Shown here: piece after piece, positions 1 to 8,739 of the stretch
Layout of the letters: each line of letters starts with the position of its first letter
Position numbering within the stretch: position 1 is the stretch's first letter
Assembly: GCA_024704765.1 (NCBI GenBank)
Contig: JAKMXF010000033.1
Coordinates: 744,001-808,000 of the forward strand
Source: Oopsacas minuta
Taxonomy: Eukaryota > Porifera > Hexactinellida > Lyssacinosida > Leucopsacidae
Reading direction: 5' to 3'
Length of the DNA stretch: 64,000 nucleotides
Made by a program: the position numbers and the translations under genes
The notes under the pieces: generated by a model
The model's input: the letters and a program-made list of their open reading frames with translations, nothing else
The model's database searches: none
Told to the model about the DNA's origin: nothing

Positions 1-976
1 GATTCTCTACACTCTTCGCTCTGCTAGCAAACCTTAAAGTACTATGTGTCTCTTCTATACTAGCTGTAGTCACGGTACATATTATTACTGTCTTAGCATT
101 ACCTCCCAGAGAAGATTCTAGAATACGAGTTAATTTAGAGTCACGGTACGGAACATAAGAATCTTTCTTAGCTTCAGTCAATCTTCTAATCACACTACCA
201 AGTGTGAGGAGAGATTTATTTATGAATGTTCCTTCTTTGAATCTCGCACCATCTCCAGTTGTAGCGCTAGCCCTCTCAGAGCCAGCTAGATCCACCATAT
301 TCAATTGTGACACCTTGATAGTCCCTTCATCGCCCATCTTACTCTCTAATATCAGACGTAATAGTGTGTGAGAACGAGAGCTACGTTCATTCATATTAGT
401 CTTCCCCGTGTGTCTATTCCTCTCTCCATTTATCAGACATATATCAATACTAGAATAGTCTGTAATATGTGCTTCAGTGAGGTTAGCAACATAAGGTATA
501 CGATCATCAGTTTCTCTGATGACAAGGTTTGTGTTTGATGGGTTTAGTAAATCCACAATAGCCTCATTGTATATTTCCATGTATGATAGTCGTAATACAA
601 ACTCACAATTATTAGATAATTCAATATGCTTGAATAGACCAGTGAATGTGAATGGGATAATACCAGGTAATTCAGGTGCACCCATCATTGTATAGGTTTT
701 ACCAGAAGAAGTCTGTCCGTATGCAAATACAGTACCATTGAATCCTTCTACCACTGACTGTACGATGGGAGCTACTAGCTGATCGTATAGGAGAGTAGTA
801 GGGGCTGTGTGATCATATACGTAATCAAATGAGTAGTTAGTGTTAGGTAGGACTTTACCTACTCCATTCAACTGACAGATGGTATTGTTTTGTACTCGCC
901 AATTGTTCCTACCTTCCTCTAGCTCCTCTCGTTCTATAATAGGACGTGCACGGATAGCAACTTTTATCTTTTCCAT
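1..976 (-). CDS. CENPE: Kinesin-7 (CENP-E-like) motor domain, 5' part of gene
   Basis: Plus-end-directed microtubule motor; CENP-E-type kinesins act in chromosome congression at kinetochores. The ATG is at 976-974 and the frame stays open for 325 codons to the window edge, so this is the N-terminal motor domain only. Seen: the VAIRARPI start, the P-loop region FAYGQTSSGKTYTMMG, the SYMEIYNE segment, switch I as NERSSRSH, switch II as DLAGSER, and the closing LRFASRAK. The motor sits at the extreme N-terminus, and the wording around SYMEIYNE and GERNRHTGKTNMNERSS is closest to kinesin-7. The neck, coiled coil and cargo tail lie beyond position 1. No intron is seen in the motor. Kinesin identity is certain; the CENP-E subfamily is likely. 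Confidence 0.9.
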   Translation of the reverse strand, partial: MEKIKVAIRARPIIEREELEEGRNNWRVQNNTICQLNGVGKVLPNTNYSFDYVYDHTAPTTLLYDQLVAPIVQSVVEGFNGTVFAYGQTSSGKTYTMMGAPELPGIIPFTFTGLFKHIELSNNCEFVLRLSYMEIYNEAIVDLLNPSNTNLVIRETDDRIPYVANLTEAHITDYSSIDICLINGERNRHTGKTNMNERSSRSHTLLRLILESKMGDEGTIKVSQLNMVDLAGSERASATTGDGARFKEGTFINKSLLTLGSVIRRLTEAKKDSYVPYRDSKLTRILESSLGGNAKTVIICTVTTASIEETHSTLRFASRAKSVEN

Positions 977-1879
977 ATGAAAACAAAACTAAGAGAAAAG
1001 TATTACAAATATTAGAATACCGAATCATTTATCATAGCTATGTAAGCTGAAAGACGTTGAGGATGGCTATTCTGCATGGTCAAACCAATTTGAAATTCAA
1101 TCAAGTTTATCTTCTAATATCCGTGCCAATTGTTAACTAACTAATTATAATTACGTATTTATCTCTTATACGTATACAGGTAAACTTCCCAAAGCGGAAG
1201 TTTACCTGTATATAAGATACAGCAATCCCATTCCACCGATTGATTTTCCTATATACAAATAGCACTTCTTGAACCTCTGAGATAGGACACCTCCAACATT
1301 TATATTCTATATTATCTAATTGTAGTAATTTAAGAAACTAGAGGTGTCCGTATTAAGGCTGGGTAGCCACAACATCCTTCATTTTATCAATTTTATGTCC
1401 ATAAAGATTATAGACAATAGATACGGAATCTCTAGGCCAAAACTTGCTCCTGGCTTAATCGGTTTTCAATAACCATTAGTAATACTTATTATTGTCAGAA
1501 TCCGATAATTCGGCCTTAAAAAATATAATAAGTGCGTATAATGGCAATCTCTGAGATACAGCACAATAGTATTGTCCCGATTATGTCGTATCTCGGAGGT
1601 TTACTTGTATTAACACTTTAGTACACCGCCGCGGCTTATAAAATGTTTCAATATCCTTCCATATATAGAAGGAAATATTGATTGTTCTACAATTATGAGC
1701 CAGATGAGTATATACGAGCATATTAGTTCCCAGAATACAGTGGTTCAAATACCAATGCAATTAGCTGGGAAGGTATTCCCTGTGGCCCATCTTTATTAAT
1801 AAATCTAATAGATGGATAAATATATTAAAATAAGAATATGAGTATCAGGATTATCGTATCATATCTCTTGAACAAACTA
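977..1879. other. Gene-free spacer with a hairpin
   Basis: Region between the kinesin start and the EF-hand pseudogene. No supported coding frame. It contains a perfect hairpin at 1173-1212 (separate entry). A pair of gaggtgtcc-like inverted motifs near 1278-1290 and 1341-1350 may be remnants of a short inverted-repeat element. Confidence 0.5.
1173..1212. repeat. Perfect 17-bp inverted repeat (hairpin)
   Basis: The 17-base arm at 1173-1189 (TATACAGGTAAACTTCC) is exactly complementary to 1196-1212, with a 6-base loop. The flanks continue the pairing imperfectly (cttata / tataag). It could be the core of a small palindromic transposon relic or a cruciform-forming site. No gene is attached to it. 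Confidence 0.75.
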
Positions 1880-2382
1880 TTATTAGATTCAGCATTTGTT
1901 GAAATTCCTCAAAGTCAAGAACTATTGTATCAGCATCAACCTCATTCATTATTGCATCTACTTCTTCGTCAGTTATAACTTCCCCCAGCGTTTTCTAAAA
2001 TTTTTTAACTCATCATGATCGATATATCAGTCACCATTCTTGTCGAAAACAGCAAACATTCGTAGAATCTTAGAATCTTTTGATGTCTGCTAGTTATCAA
2101 TGGCTACCTTATGTTCCATATGCTGTATAAACTCGGCTAATTTATCTTACCATTATTGTTAACGTCTGCAGTTTTCATTAGAGGCTTTATTTCTTTGTAA
2201 TTCGTATACAAACCCATGCCTAGAAGTAGTTCTCTAATCTCTGATATAGTGACAGAACTATATCTATCCTTGTCAATAAGATAAATAGGTTTGTGAAGTA
2301 CTCTCTGTACTTGTTCTTCTGAGGGTATACAATATCTGACATTTCTTTCAAAATATACGAAGACGGATTGGAAGAATGCCAA
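1880..2382 (-). pseudogene. Decayed calmodulin-like EF-hand gene
   Basis: The open stretch 2137-2382 carries a calmodulin-type start of an EF-hand (VTISEIRELLLGMG) and a loop reading DVNNNGKIN. Past its stop the same strand still reads EF-hand protein in pieces: FAVFDKNGD then a stop then YIDHDELKNF around 1990-2070, and ITDEEVDAIMNEVDAD followed by FEEFQQML near 1885-1970. Two TAG codons and one TGA interrupt it, and the last loop has lost acidic residues. The succession of loops fits a calmodulin/troponin-C-like protein. The multiple stops indicate a dead copy; an intron-containing live gene is a weaker alternative. Confidence 0.7.
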
Positions 2383-2634
2383 AAATCTTCTTTCTGGATA
2401 ATTATCTTGAGTAGACTGTACTTAGGTTGGGAAATTGATAAATCTCAAGAGTGAGAGAACTGAGAATTTCTAACAAGTACAGGCTCAGTTTGCCTATTAC
2501 CAAGTCGGATTCTGTACGAATTTCCCTTGCTAATACGCGAACTTGCTATTAGGAAAATAACACTGTATAATTTACAAGAATTAATTACTCAGCAACTTAT
2601 ATGAATAATATTACTTATAAATACATAACAAAGC

Positions 2635-3405
2635 TTATATTGTTGTGTGTATATAACTAAATTTAGGTTTAACCTTCAATGGATCATATGGTAACCAGCT
2701 GATTTCTCCTTTGATTATTTTCAGAGAAGACCAGCTTTCTGTATGCCTAGCTTGACGCCTAATATACTGCACCAGAGCTTCTACATGCAGAACACATTCA
2801 GGATCAGATTTGAAGAAGTTTCTCCACACAGCAGAAGCTAGAATAGAGTCAGTAGACATTATTCCTTCATCATATGCCATTATAAGCCCTAAGAATTGAG
2901 TACCCATCATATATAGAGTCTTTTTAACCTGCATAGAACTAAGATCACCCAGTTCTCTCATTCTATACTCCACATCTTTCCAGAAGAGAGATATCAATCC
3001 GTTATTAATTAATTTTCCATTCTCTTCTTCCTGTTTGAACCTGACTAAGCACAACCACATATGTATCTGCATAATAAGAAACCAGGATTGAAGTGTATCG
3101 GGTAGCTTCAATTGAGAGAAGAATTCTCCAAACTCTACCTCTTTCAAACATACGTCATAGATCCGTATACAAGTATTCTCCAGTTGATATTGCTTCATGC
3201 TCTCTCCATACACCCAGAGATAAGCTTTGTTATACCATTTGGCTATACGTGGTCTGAGATCGTGTGGAATAAGATGTTTGGGAGGGGATAGAGATTTGTT
3301 GGTAGTAGCAGGTTCTGGTTCTGTTGAATAATAGGGGAAATGAGAGGTAACATTTCTACTACCATTCAATATATTTACTAAGCTAATGTTAGCTCTGCGT
3401 AGCAT
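2635..3405 (-). CDS. UQCC1: Ubiquinol-cytochrome c reductase complex assembly factor 1 (CBP3 family)
   Basis: Mitochondrial chaperone that, in yeast and mammals, binds nascent cytochrome b for complex III assembly. 256 residues, single exon. Seen: a basic, acid-poor N-terminus (MLRRANISLVN...) consistent with mitochondrial import, then the CBP3 core with LQSWFLIMQIHMWLCLVRFKQ near residues 135-155, a LFWKDVEYRMRELG helix, and the downstream AYDEGI and LASAVWRNFF segments. Length fits the family. It is divergently placed to a small plus-strand frame starting at 3464. Cytochrome c1, another complex III gene, lies about 24 kb away. Confidence 0.85.
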   Translation of the reverse strand: MLRRANISLVNILNGSRNVTSHFPYYSTEPEPATTNKSLSPPKHLIPHDLRPRIAKWYNKAYLWVYGESMKQYQLENTCIRIYDVCLKEVEFGEFFSQLKLPDTLQSWFLIMQIHMWLCLVRFKQEEENGKLINNGLISLFWKDVEYRMRELGDLSSMQVKKTLYMMGTQFLGLIMAYDEGIMSTDSILASAVWRNFFKSDPECVLHVEALVQYIRRQARHTESWSSLKIIKGEISWLPYDPLKVKPKFSYIHTTI

Positions 3406-3463
3406 TGCGTATAACTACAAACATTGAATATCGATTAGACAAAAAACAAATGAGTAAGATTAC

Positions 3464-3679
3464 ATGAATCGCAATGAGCACCAATCGGTAACTGCTGAAG
3501 TACAATTAATTAAGATAATTCATTTAACAGTAAGTATAATATATTTACGTTATGGGATGCATGCAAAGGAATTAATTAATTGTGTATTTTGGAATTTACC
3601 TATCTCTGAGAAGATAGAAATTATACAGGAAGAAGGGGCTAGTATATTTTTACCATATAAGGCTATGCCAGGAGATTAG
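3464..3679 (+). CDS. Small hypothetical protein, 71 aa
   Basis: An open frame starting with ATG 58 bases upstream of the divergent UQCC1 start. Composition is non-repetitive and the C-terminal half (EKIEIIQEEG...) looks protein-like, but no family is recognised. A GTAAGTAT string near 3530 could be a splice donor, in which case only the first ~20 codons would be coding. Treat as a possible small gene or first exon. Confidence 0.25.
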   Translation: MNRNEHQSVTAEVQLIKIIHLTVSIIYLRYGMHAKELINCVFWNLPISEKIEIIQEEGASIFLPYKAMPGD

Positions 3680-3699
3680 AATCTTTATAATAGTTCTGA

Positions 3700-3903
3700 T
3701 TAATGTATTTGTTGAAATTTGAGAACTTTTAAGACAATTCTCCTTTCTGAGATTATCTGGTGCAGTTCTTCCTCTTTAGTTACGCGGGTTATCAGTCCAA
3801 CTACCACTTCGTTGAGAGTATGTTTGAGTAAGTTGCTAATAGTGTAATTCCTCTCTAAATAAGGATCAGGTGGTCTGGAAATTGTTTCCCATCTTAACAA
3901 CAT
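3700..3903 (-). CDS. Small hypothetical protein, 67 aa
   Basis: Short minus-strand frame with mixed charged and hydrophobic residues (YLERNYTISNLLKHTLNEVV, then a KEEELHQIISERR helix). It reads like a real soluble alpha-helical protein rather than a shadow, since no gene lies opposite. Family not recognised; it could be an exon of a larger gene. Confidence 0.35.
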   Translation of the reverse strand: MLLRWETISRPPDPYLERNYTISNLLKHTLNEVVVGLITRVTKEEELHQIISERRIVLKVLKFQQIH

Positions 3904-4078
3904 CTAAGAAATTTAGTTATACAGTTAAGAAATAATTTATAAATCTGAAGAACATGTTCTTAGAGAGTGAATATATAGCGCTTATATGATCAGACTGGTT
4001 ATGAGCACAATAGTCTGGAAAACGGTTCGCATATATTTTCATGTATGATTAGTTTATTTATTTATTCAGGTTATACAT

Positions 4079-4239
4079 ACACTTCTGCTTATAAGAACAT
4101 ATTTGGTACTCCCAAGGGTGTTCTTATAAGAGATAGCCATTGTACTTACGACATACCAATTATAAGAAAACATGCCCGGAAATAAGGACAGTATATGCAA
4201 TCCCGATGATGTTCTTATAACCGTCATGTACTGTACTGT
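4079..4239. repeat. Probable short terminal-inverted-repeat element
   Basis: The left side reads tacacttctgcttataagaa and the right side carries gttcttataaccgtcatgta as a rough inverted copy, with a further gttcttataag copy inside. A TACA...TGTA type end with TA flanks fits a Tc1/pogo-type miniature element. Ends are approximate. Confidence 0.35.
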
Positions 4240-4304
4240 ATTGACAAAAATCTATGTAAGATTATGGTAAACAGTTATGAAAATAATTAGAAGATTTATA
4301 AATA

Positions 4305-5198
4305 TTAAGAAAGATACTTTAATTCGTATATATCATTCCTCTTCTGCTTTCCAATAGGAATTTGGTTACGTATCATCTCAATCCTCTCAAAATCTATATC
4401 AGAATATATTATCTCTTCTTTTGAACCTGCTTTACCAACAACCTCACCCCAAGGATCACAAACAGTAGAATTACCCCATGCTACATAGCTAGCACTATCA
4501 TCTCTAGCTTGAGAAACAGCACAGCAATAACACTGATTATCCAATGCTCTTGCACGAATTAAAAGCTCCCAATGAACGGGACCAGTAGTCATGTTAAAAC
4601 AACCAGGATATATAAGAACCTTACATCCTAGTTTGTTCATTAGCATAGCTAACTCAGGGAAACGGATGTCATAACATATACCAATACCCACACGACAATA
4701 TTTCGTATCAAAATATCCTATTTTAGATCCACTAGATAGAGTATTGGATTCGAGAAATGTAATTTTGCCAGGAATGTCAATGTCAAATAAGTGAATTTTT
4801 CTGAATTTAAGTATCATATCACCGCTAGGATTGAATACAGTGGTTGTGTTATATAGTTTATCTCCGTCTCGTTCTGGGATCGACCCCCCTATTAGATATA
4901 TTCCTAATTCTTTAGCAAGACTTTTCAATTGCTCTGTTGTGTATCCAGGGATTGTCTCAGCATACTCCCCAAAGTACTGATTACCGTAAGGGCTCTGGAA
5001 GCACTCGGGTAACGATATCATTGTAGCTCCATTCTCTCTTGCCTTCCTCACCAATGAAAATGAGTGATCGATATTTTCTTGCTTGTTTTTCCCTACCAAA
5101 TTCTGAACTAATGCTATTTTCAATCCCTGTGATACTGTCCTCATGGTAGCCATATGATAGAACCTACGTAGATTAATTCCAAGGCAAGAAAGTCGCAT
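4305..5198 (-). CDS. NIT2: Omega-amidase / nitrilase family member 2
   Basis: Carbon-nitrogen hydrolase; NIT2 enzymes deamidate alpha-ketoglutaramate and alpha-ketosuccinamate in cytosol and mitochondria. 297 residues. The catalytic triad is visible: Glu65 in [11 protein letters not shown], Lys134 in [13 protein letters not shown], and Cys175 in [13 protein letters not shown]. The [11 protein letters not shown] and [14 protein letters not shown] segments are also typical. About 26 residues precede the enzyme core and are basic (RRFYH), possibly a mitochondrial presequence; Met16 or Met19 could be alternative starts. Single exon, intact. Confidence 0.93.
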   Translation of the reverse strand: MRLSCLGINLRRFYHMATMRTVSQGLKIALVQNLVGKNKQENIDHSFSLVRKARENGATMISLPECFQSPYGNQYFGEYAETIPGYTTEQLKSLAKELGIYLIGGSIPERDGDKLYNTTTVFNPSGDMILKFRKIHLFDIDIPGKITFLESNTLSSGSKIGYFDTKYCRVGIGICYDIRFPELAMLMNKLGCKVLIYPGCFNMTTGPVHWELLIRARALDNQCYCCAVSQARDDSASYVAWGNSTVCDPWGEVVGKAGSKEEIIYSDIDFERIEMIRNQIPIGKQKRNDIYELKYLS

Positions 5199-6291
5199 AG
5201 AAAGTACACAATATTCAAGAAACTAAATAATCAAATTCAAATAATGAAAGGCAAATATATATAATAGGATTAGGTAATATGTTATAGCTGAATTCGTAAT
5301 AGACATAGGGTTGGTTAGACCATCTCGATAAGAGCGGTAATTATTAATTAATAAATCAATGATGTCTTGTGACTAAAATTGATATTTATTATATATATAC
5401 AATCGTGGTGAGATTGTATCTTAATAAAACAATTGAAATCTGAGAATATGAACCTAAAATGTAGCAACTCATAAATACCTAACTATAAGGACCGGTCCTT
5501 CCACTAGGCGAGCTATATAGTCGCTTAGGGCGGCATCAGGGTAAGAATCATACAGAGTTTTCAGAACGCGGTCCTATTCTTGATTTCTGTATCTTTTATA
5601 CGCCTAAATCAACAAAATTATGTTATGACATGGGATAAGGACCATGGATATCGCTAAATGTTTGAAAATTCGCGCTCCTTACGCAAAATCCTTTTAAAAT
5701 CGTACGGCGCTTATTCTTTTGGTGGGTATTTCGTAATACGTAATGTTTTCTACAATTTTTGAAAATTCACTGAATTTGGAAAACTAATTTATCCTAATTT
5801 GTTGCATAGTCAAATGAGGTCTGGGAGCATTTTTCTAGCCCCGATGCATTATTCAGCATTATTCAGGGAAATACGGTACGTCTATACGGAATATCCCATA
5901 AGCCGTTCAAGACTCTCCAGTTGGAGAGAATTTCCATATAACTGTATGCCTCAAAGAATAAAAGTGTTTCTAGTTTCTAGAATTATATCCCTCCAGCTGC
6001 AACTGTTGTAACTCCTACTGATAATTAATTAATCCCTAATATTATTTGATATTATTTCATTAGTGTACATCCAGTCATGTAATGACATAATATTCAACTA
6101 AATTACATCTATGATTACATAAATGATGCAGTAACCCAAATTAACTGCAATTTCCCCCAAAATAATCATCCTCGCGATGGCTATGATAATAAATGATATA
6201 TATGTATATATATATATATATATACATGTGTAGGAGACTAGCTCATGCAAATAATAGCAATACAAATACTTAGCAGAGAATTGCAGGAAAA
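5199..6291. other. Non-coding spacer with AT microsatellite
   Basis: No supported gene. It contains a TA-dinucleotide run at about 6195-6228 just upstream of the next gene. A 70-codon frame at 5799-6011 has no protein-like features and is not called. Confidence 0.5.
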
Positions 6292-7428
6292 ATGAATATT
6301 ATTATTGACCCATATAAGGAGATTCTTCATATATTTAATTTAATACTTGCAATAATTTGGTTACCTACATTATGCCTGAATGTACTCTGGTTAATCATAT
6401 GCATCAAACGGTGTTGTAATGTAGTTATATGTTACAGAGTTTGTAAACGGAATCCTCTTCTACATCCCATCTATAGAGATGTACAGTATTTATCTCAACA
6501 GAGGAAACTCTACAATCTGAAGACACACATTATAAAGTATGTTCTAGTAATTATGTGTCTGGGTGTTGAGATAACTGTGGGAACTTTTATGTATATTTGT
6601 GCAGCCATTGAAAAGGTTACAAGCTATAATATTGTGTTTGATCAAATCAGAAATTTCCAATCTTCCTATCCATCCTGCAATATTCATACGTTCTTTTTAC
6701 ATATATTAGCATATCCTTGGATTATTTTCATTTATCATTTTATCTTCTTCGCCTTCTACTTTAAATTCACCCTAGTATCCATCCTGACTCGTTACCTAGC
6801 AGCTAGATATATGAATCACACTTTTAAGAGAACTCTCATTAAATACATAATCTGGTTAAGTGTGCAGTTACTTATTGTATCTGTCTGTTCCACTCTCTAT
6901 ACTTTTATTCTATCTTTTCTACTCTTTCCCTTACTTGCTGTAATCAATTGGTTAGTGGTGTTGAGAGATAGTCTGATTCTCACTAGAGTCCTCCAATCAA
7001 ACTTGAGAGAACTCAAGTTTCATTCTAACAATAAGGTTCTGTATAGAGAACAACTACAGGCATATAAGTTCTATCGATTCTTTCAGATAACTCTTCTCTT
7101 CTCACTTCTTCTAATTGTTATTAGTATTGTCATAGCTAAATTTCGCACTTTGTTTATGTTGATATTTTACTCGTATTGCTCACTAAACTATATTTATGGA
7201 TATACTCATCATAATAAATTTCCGCTGAATCCTCCAATGATACACAGTACTTTAACAATTATCGAAAGATTTAGCTCTATTAACTACGGAATATCCAATT
7301 TACTTCCTCTTATTTGTGTAACCTTACTGCCACTAATTCTGGAATGTATTAAGAGATACAAATCTCGTTATATCGTGTACAGATACAATTATGATAACAT
7401 ACAGCCTCTGCTGAGAAGACCTCTCTAA
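6292..7428 (+). CDS. Orphan multi-span membrane protein, 378 aa
   Basis: Function unknown. Six to eight hydrophobic helices are visible, beginning at residues 10-35 (ILAIIWLPTLCLNVLWLIIC). Others lie at about 82-106, 140-170, 195-232 and 265-290, with the last near 345-365. A basic loop HSNNKVLYREQLQAYKFYRFFQ precedes one pair, and the C-terminus ends in a dileucine-type PLLRRPL. No signal peptide separate from helix 1. A truncated inverted copy lies at 12,119-12,535, a fragment at 13,409-13,515, and a diverged relative at 54,123-55,307. This makes it one member of a dispersed gene family. It resembles no named receptor or transporter I can identify; the helix layout would suit a receptor-like protein, but that is inference. 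Confidence 0.75.
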   Translation: MNIIIDPYKEILHIFNLILAIIWLPTLCLNVLWLIICIKRCCNVVICYRVCKRNPLLHPIYRDVQYLSQQRKLYNLKTHIIKYVLVIMCLGVEITVGTFMYICAAIEKVTSYNIVFDQIRNFQSSYPSCNIHTFFLHILAYPWIIFIYHFIFFAFYFKFTLVSILTRYLAARYMNHTFKRTLIKYIIWLSVQLLIVSVCSTLYTFILSFLLFPLLAVINWLVVLRDSLILTRVLQSNLRELKFHSNNKVLYREQLQAYKFYRFFQITLLFSLLLIVISIVIAKFRTLFMLIFYSYCSLNYIYGYTHHNKFPLNPPMIHSTLTIIERFSSINYGISNLLPLICVTLLPLILECIKRYKSRYIVYRYNYDNIQPLLRRPL

Positions 7429-8739
7429 TCAACACTCGTTATCGCCTCCAAATTATATGTTATATCGTATAACTATAATCAGAGACGAACTGGTTCCACT
7501 GGCCATTAGCCGGCAAGACCTAAGAAATATATTAAATCGGATGTCCTTTAGATAAGAATTATTATGTATTTGCTTTATTATAAATTTATATTGACGTCAT
7601 TCATTATGTATGTATGTATACTAATACATTTAAAAACTAAATATATATGTTTCGTTACTTTGCTTAAAATGACTTTAGTTAAAGAGGCTCTAAGGGCTAC
7701 CGAGGCCGGTAGAAATTATGACCTAGTCCATCACTAAATATACTAATCGAATAGTGGCAATAAACTATATTCTGTATTCCTTAATCTATATTGAATTTGC
7801 CACAGGATTCTACTTTTCTAGGAATTTTTGGTGCAAATTTAATATAAATCAAAGAGAATGAAAACACAGTAATTTAGAATTATATAGCGTCCTACACAAA
7901 AGTATCTTGACGCTCCATGTTTTCCATCATGTTGTAATTGAGTATGTAATTTCTTATTAATTTACTAATATAAAGTAGGGACGTCGTTACGAGGGGTAAG
8001 GTTTTTTCACGGATTTAACAGGAAGTATGGCCAGAGGAGGACCAATAAATTTCATCCGCGAGTTACGAAAGCACCTTATTAGGCTTATTTTTCCTATCTT
8101 ATCAATCACATTTCCAGATCAGTTTACCTAAAATAGGCATAAAACTGAAATGGACCTAGGGCTTTAGCCCGAACAGCCCTATGGCAAATCCGTCACTAGT
8201 CTGGGGGTTTTCCACGGCTCAAAATAGTGTTTCCGGCCCTGCAAAATTTTACGGCACCCATGCTGCTACAACATTAAATAACTTTCTACTGTCACGTAGC
8301 TTGGAATCTTGAAACAATTTCTCATAACTTCGTTAAGCCCGCCAAACACGATGTAACTTTGTTGCATGCAATTTTCTTGCACGCAACAAAGTAGCATCGT
8401 GTAGGCTTAATACACACTTGGCTAATATTATTTTTTGAATGACTTTGTGTATATGCCTGTGACTATGGTGGATACATCCGCTCATCGTAAAATTGAAAAT
8501 TAATTCTTAGGTTAATAAGATATATCATTGATAATTCGGTGATATAACATATTTTGAGGGTAAGATGCAAGCGAAGCGAGCCGAAATTTTACAGTTTGCA
8601 CTTTGCTCATCATGGCGTACTAATGATAAACCGTCCAGACCATATTTGGCGCTATGGATGGACTAATATGGAACTACAAGAACTAGTACAAAGCTACAAA
8701 CTATCTATCCATTAACAACACTACCAAAAATTGTATTTA
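7429..8739. other. Non-coding spacer, 1.3 kb
   Basis: No coding frame supported. It holds a strong imperfect inverted repeat at 8333-8410 (separate entry). The remainder is AT-rich without recognisable repeats. Confidence 0.5.
8333..8410. repeat. Long imperfect hairpin
   Basis: Ends ttaagcc and ggcttaa pair, followed inward by acacgatg with catcgtgt, then aactttgttgc with gcaacaaagt, and atgcaa with ttgcac around a short loop. This near-complete palindrome of about 78 bp has few mismatches and is typical of a foldback element or MITE relic. No gene is associated. Confidence 0.7.

Noticed and set aside
6195-6228. TA-rich run as an origin or regulatory element
   Set aside because: Simple dinucleotide microsatellite; nothing further supports a function.
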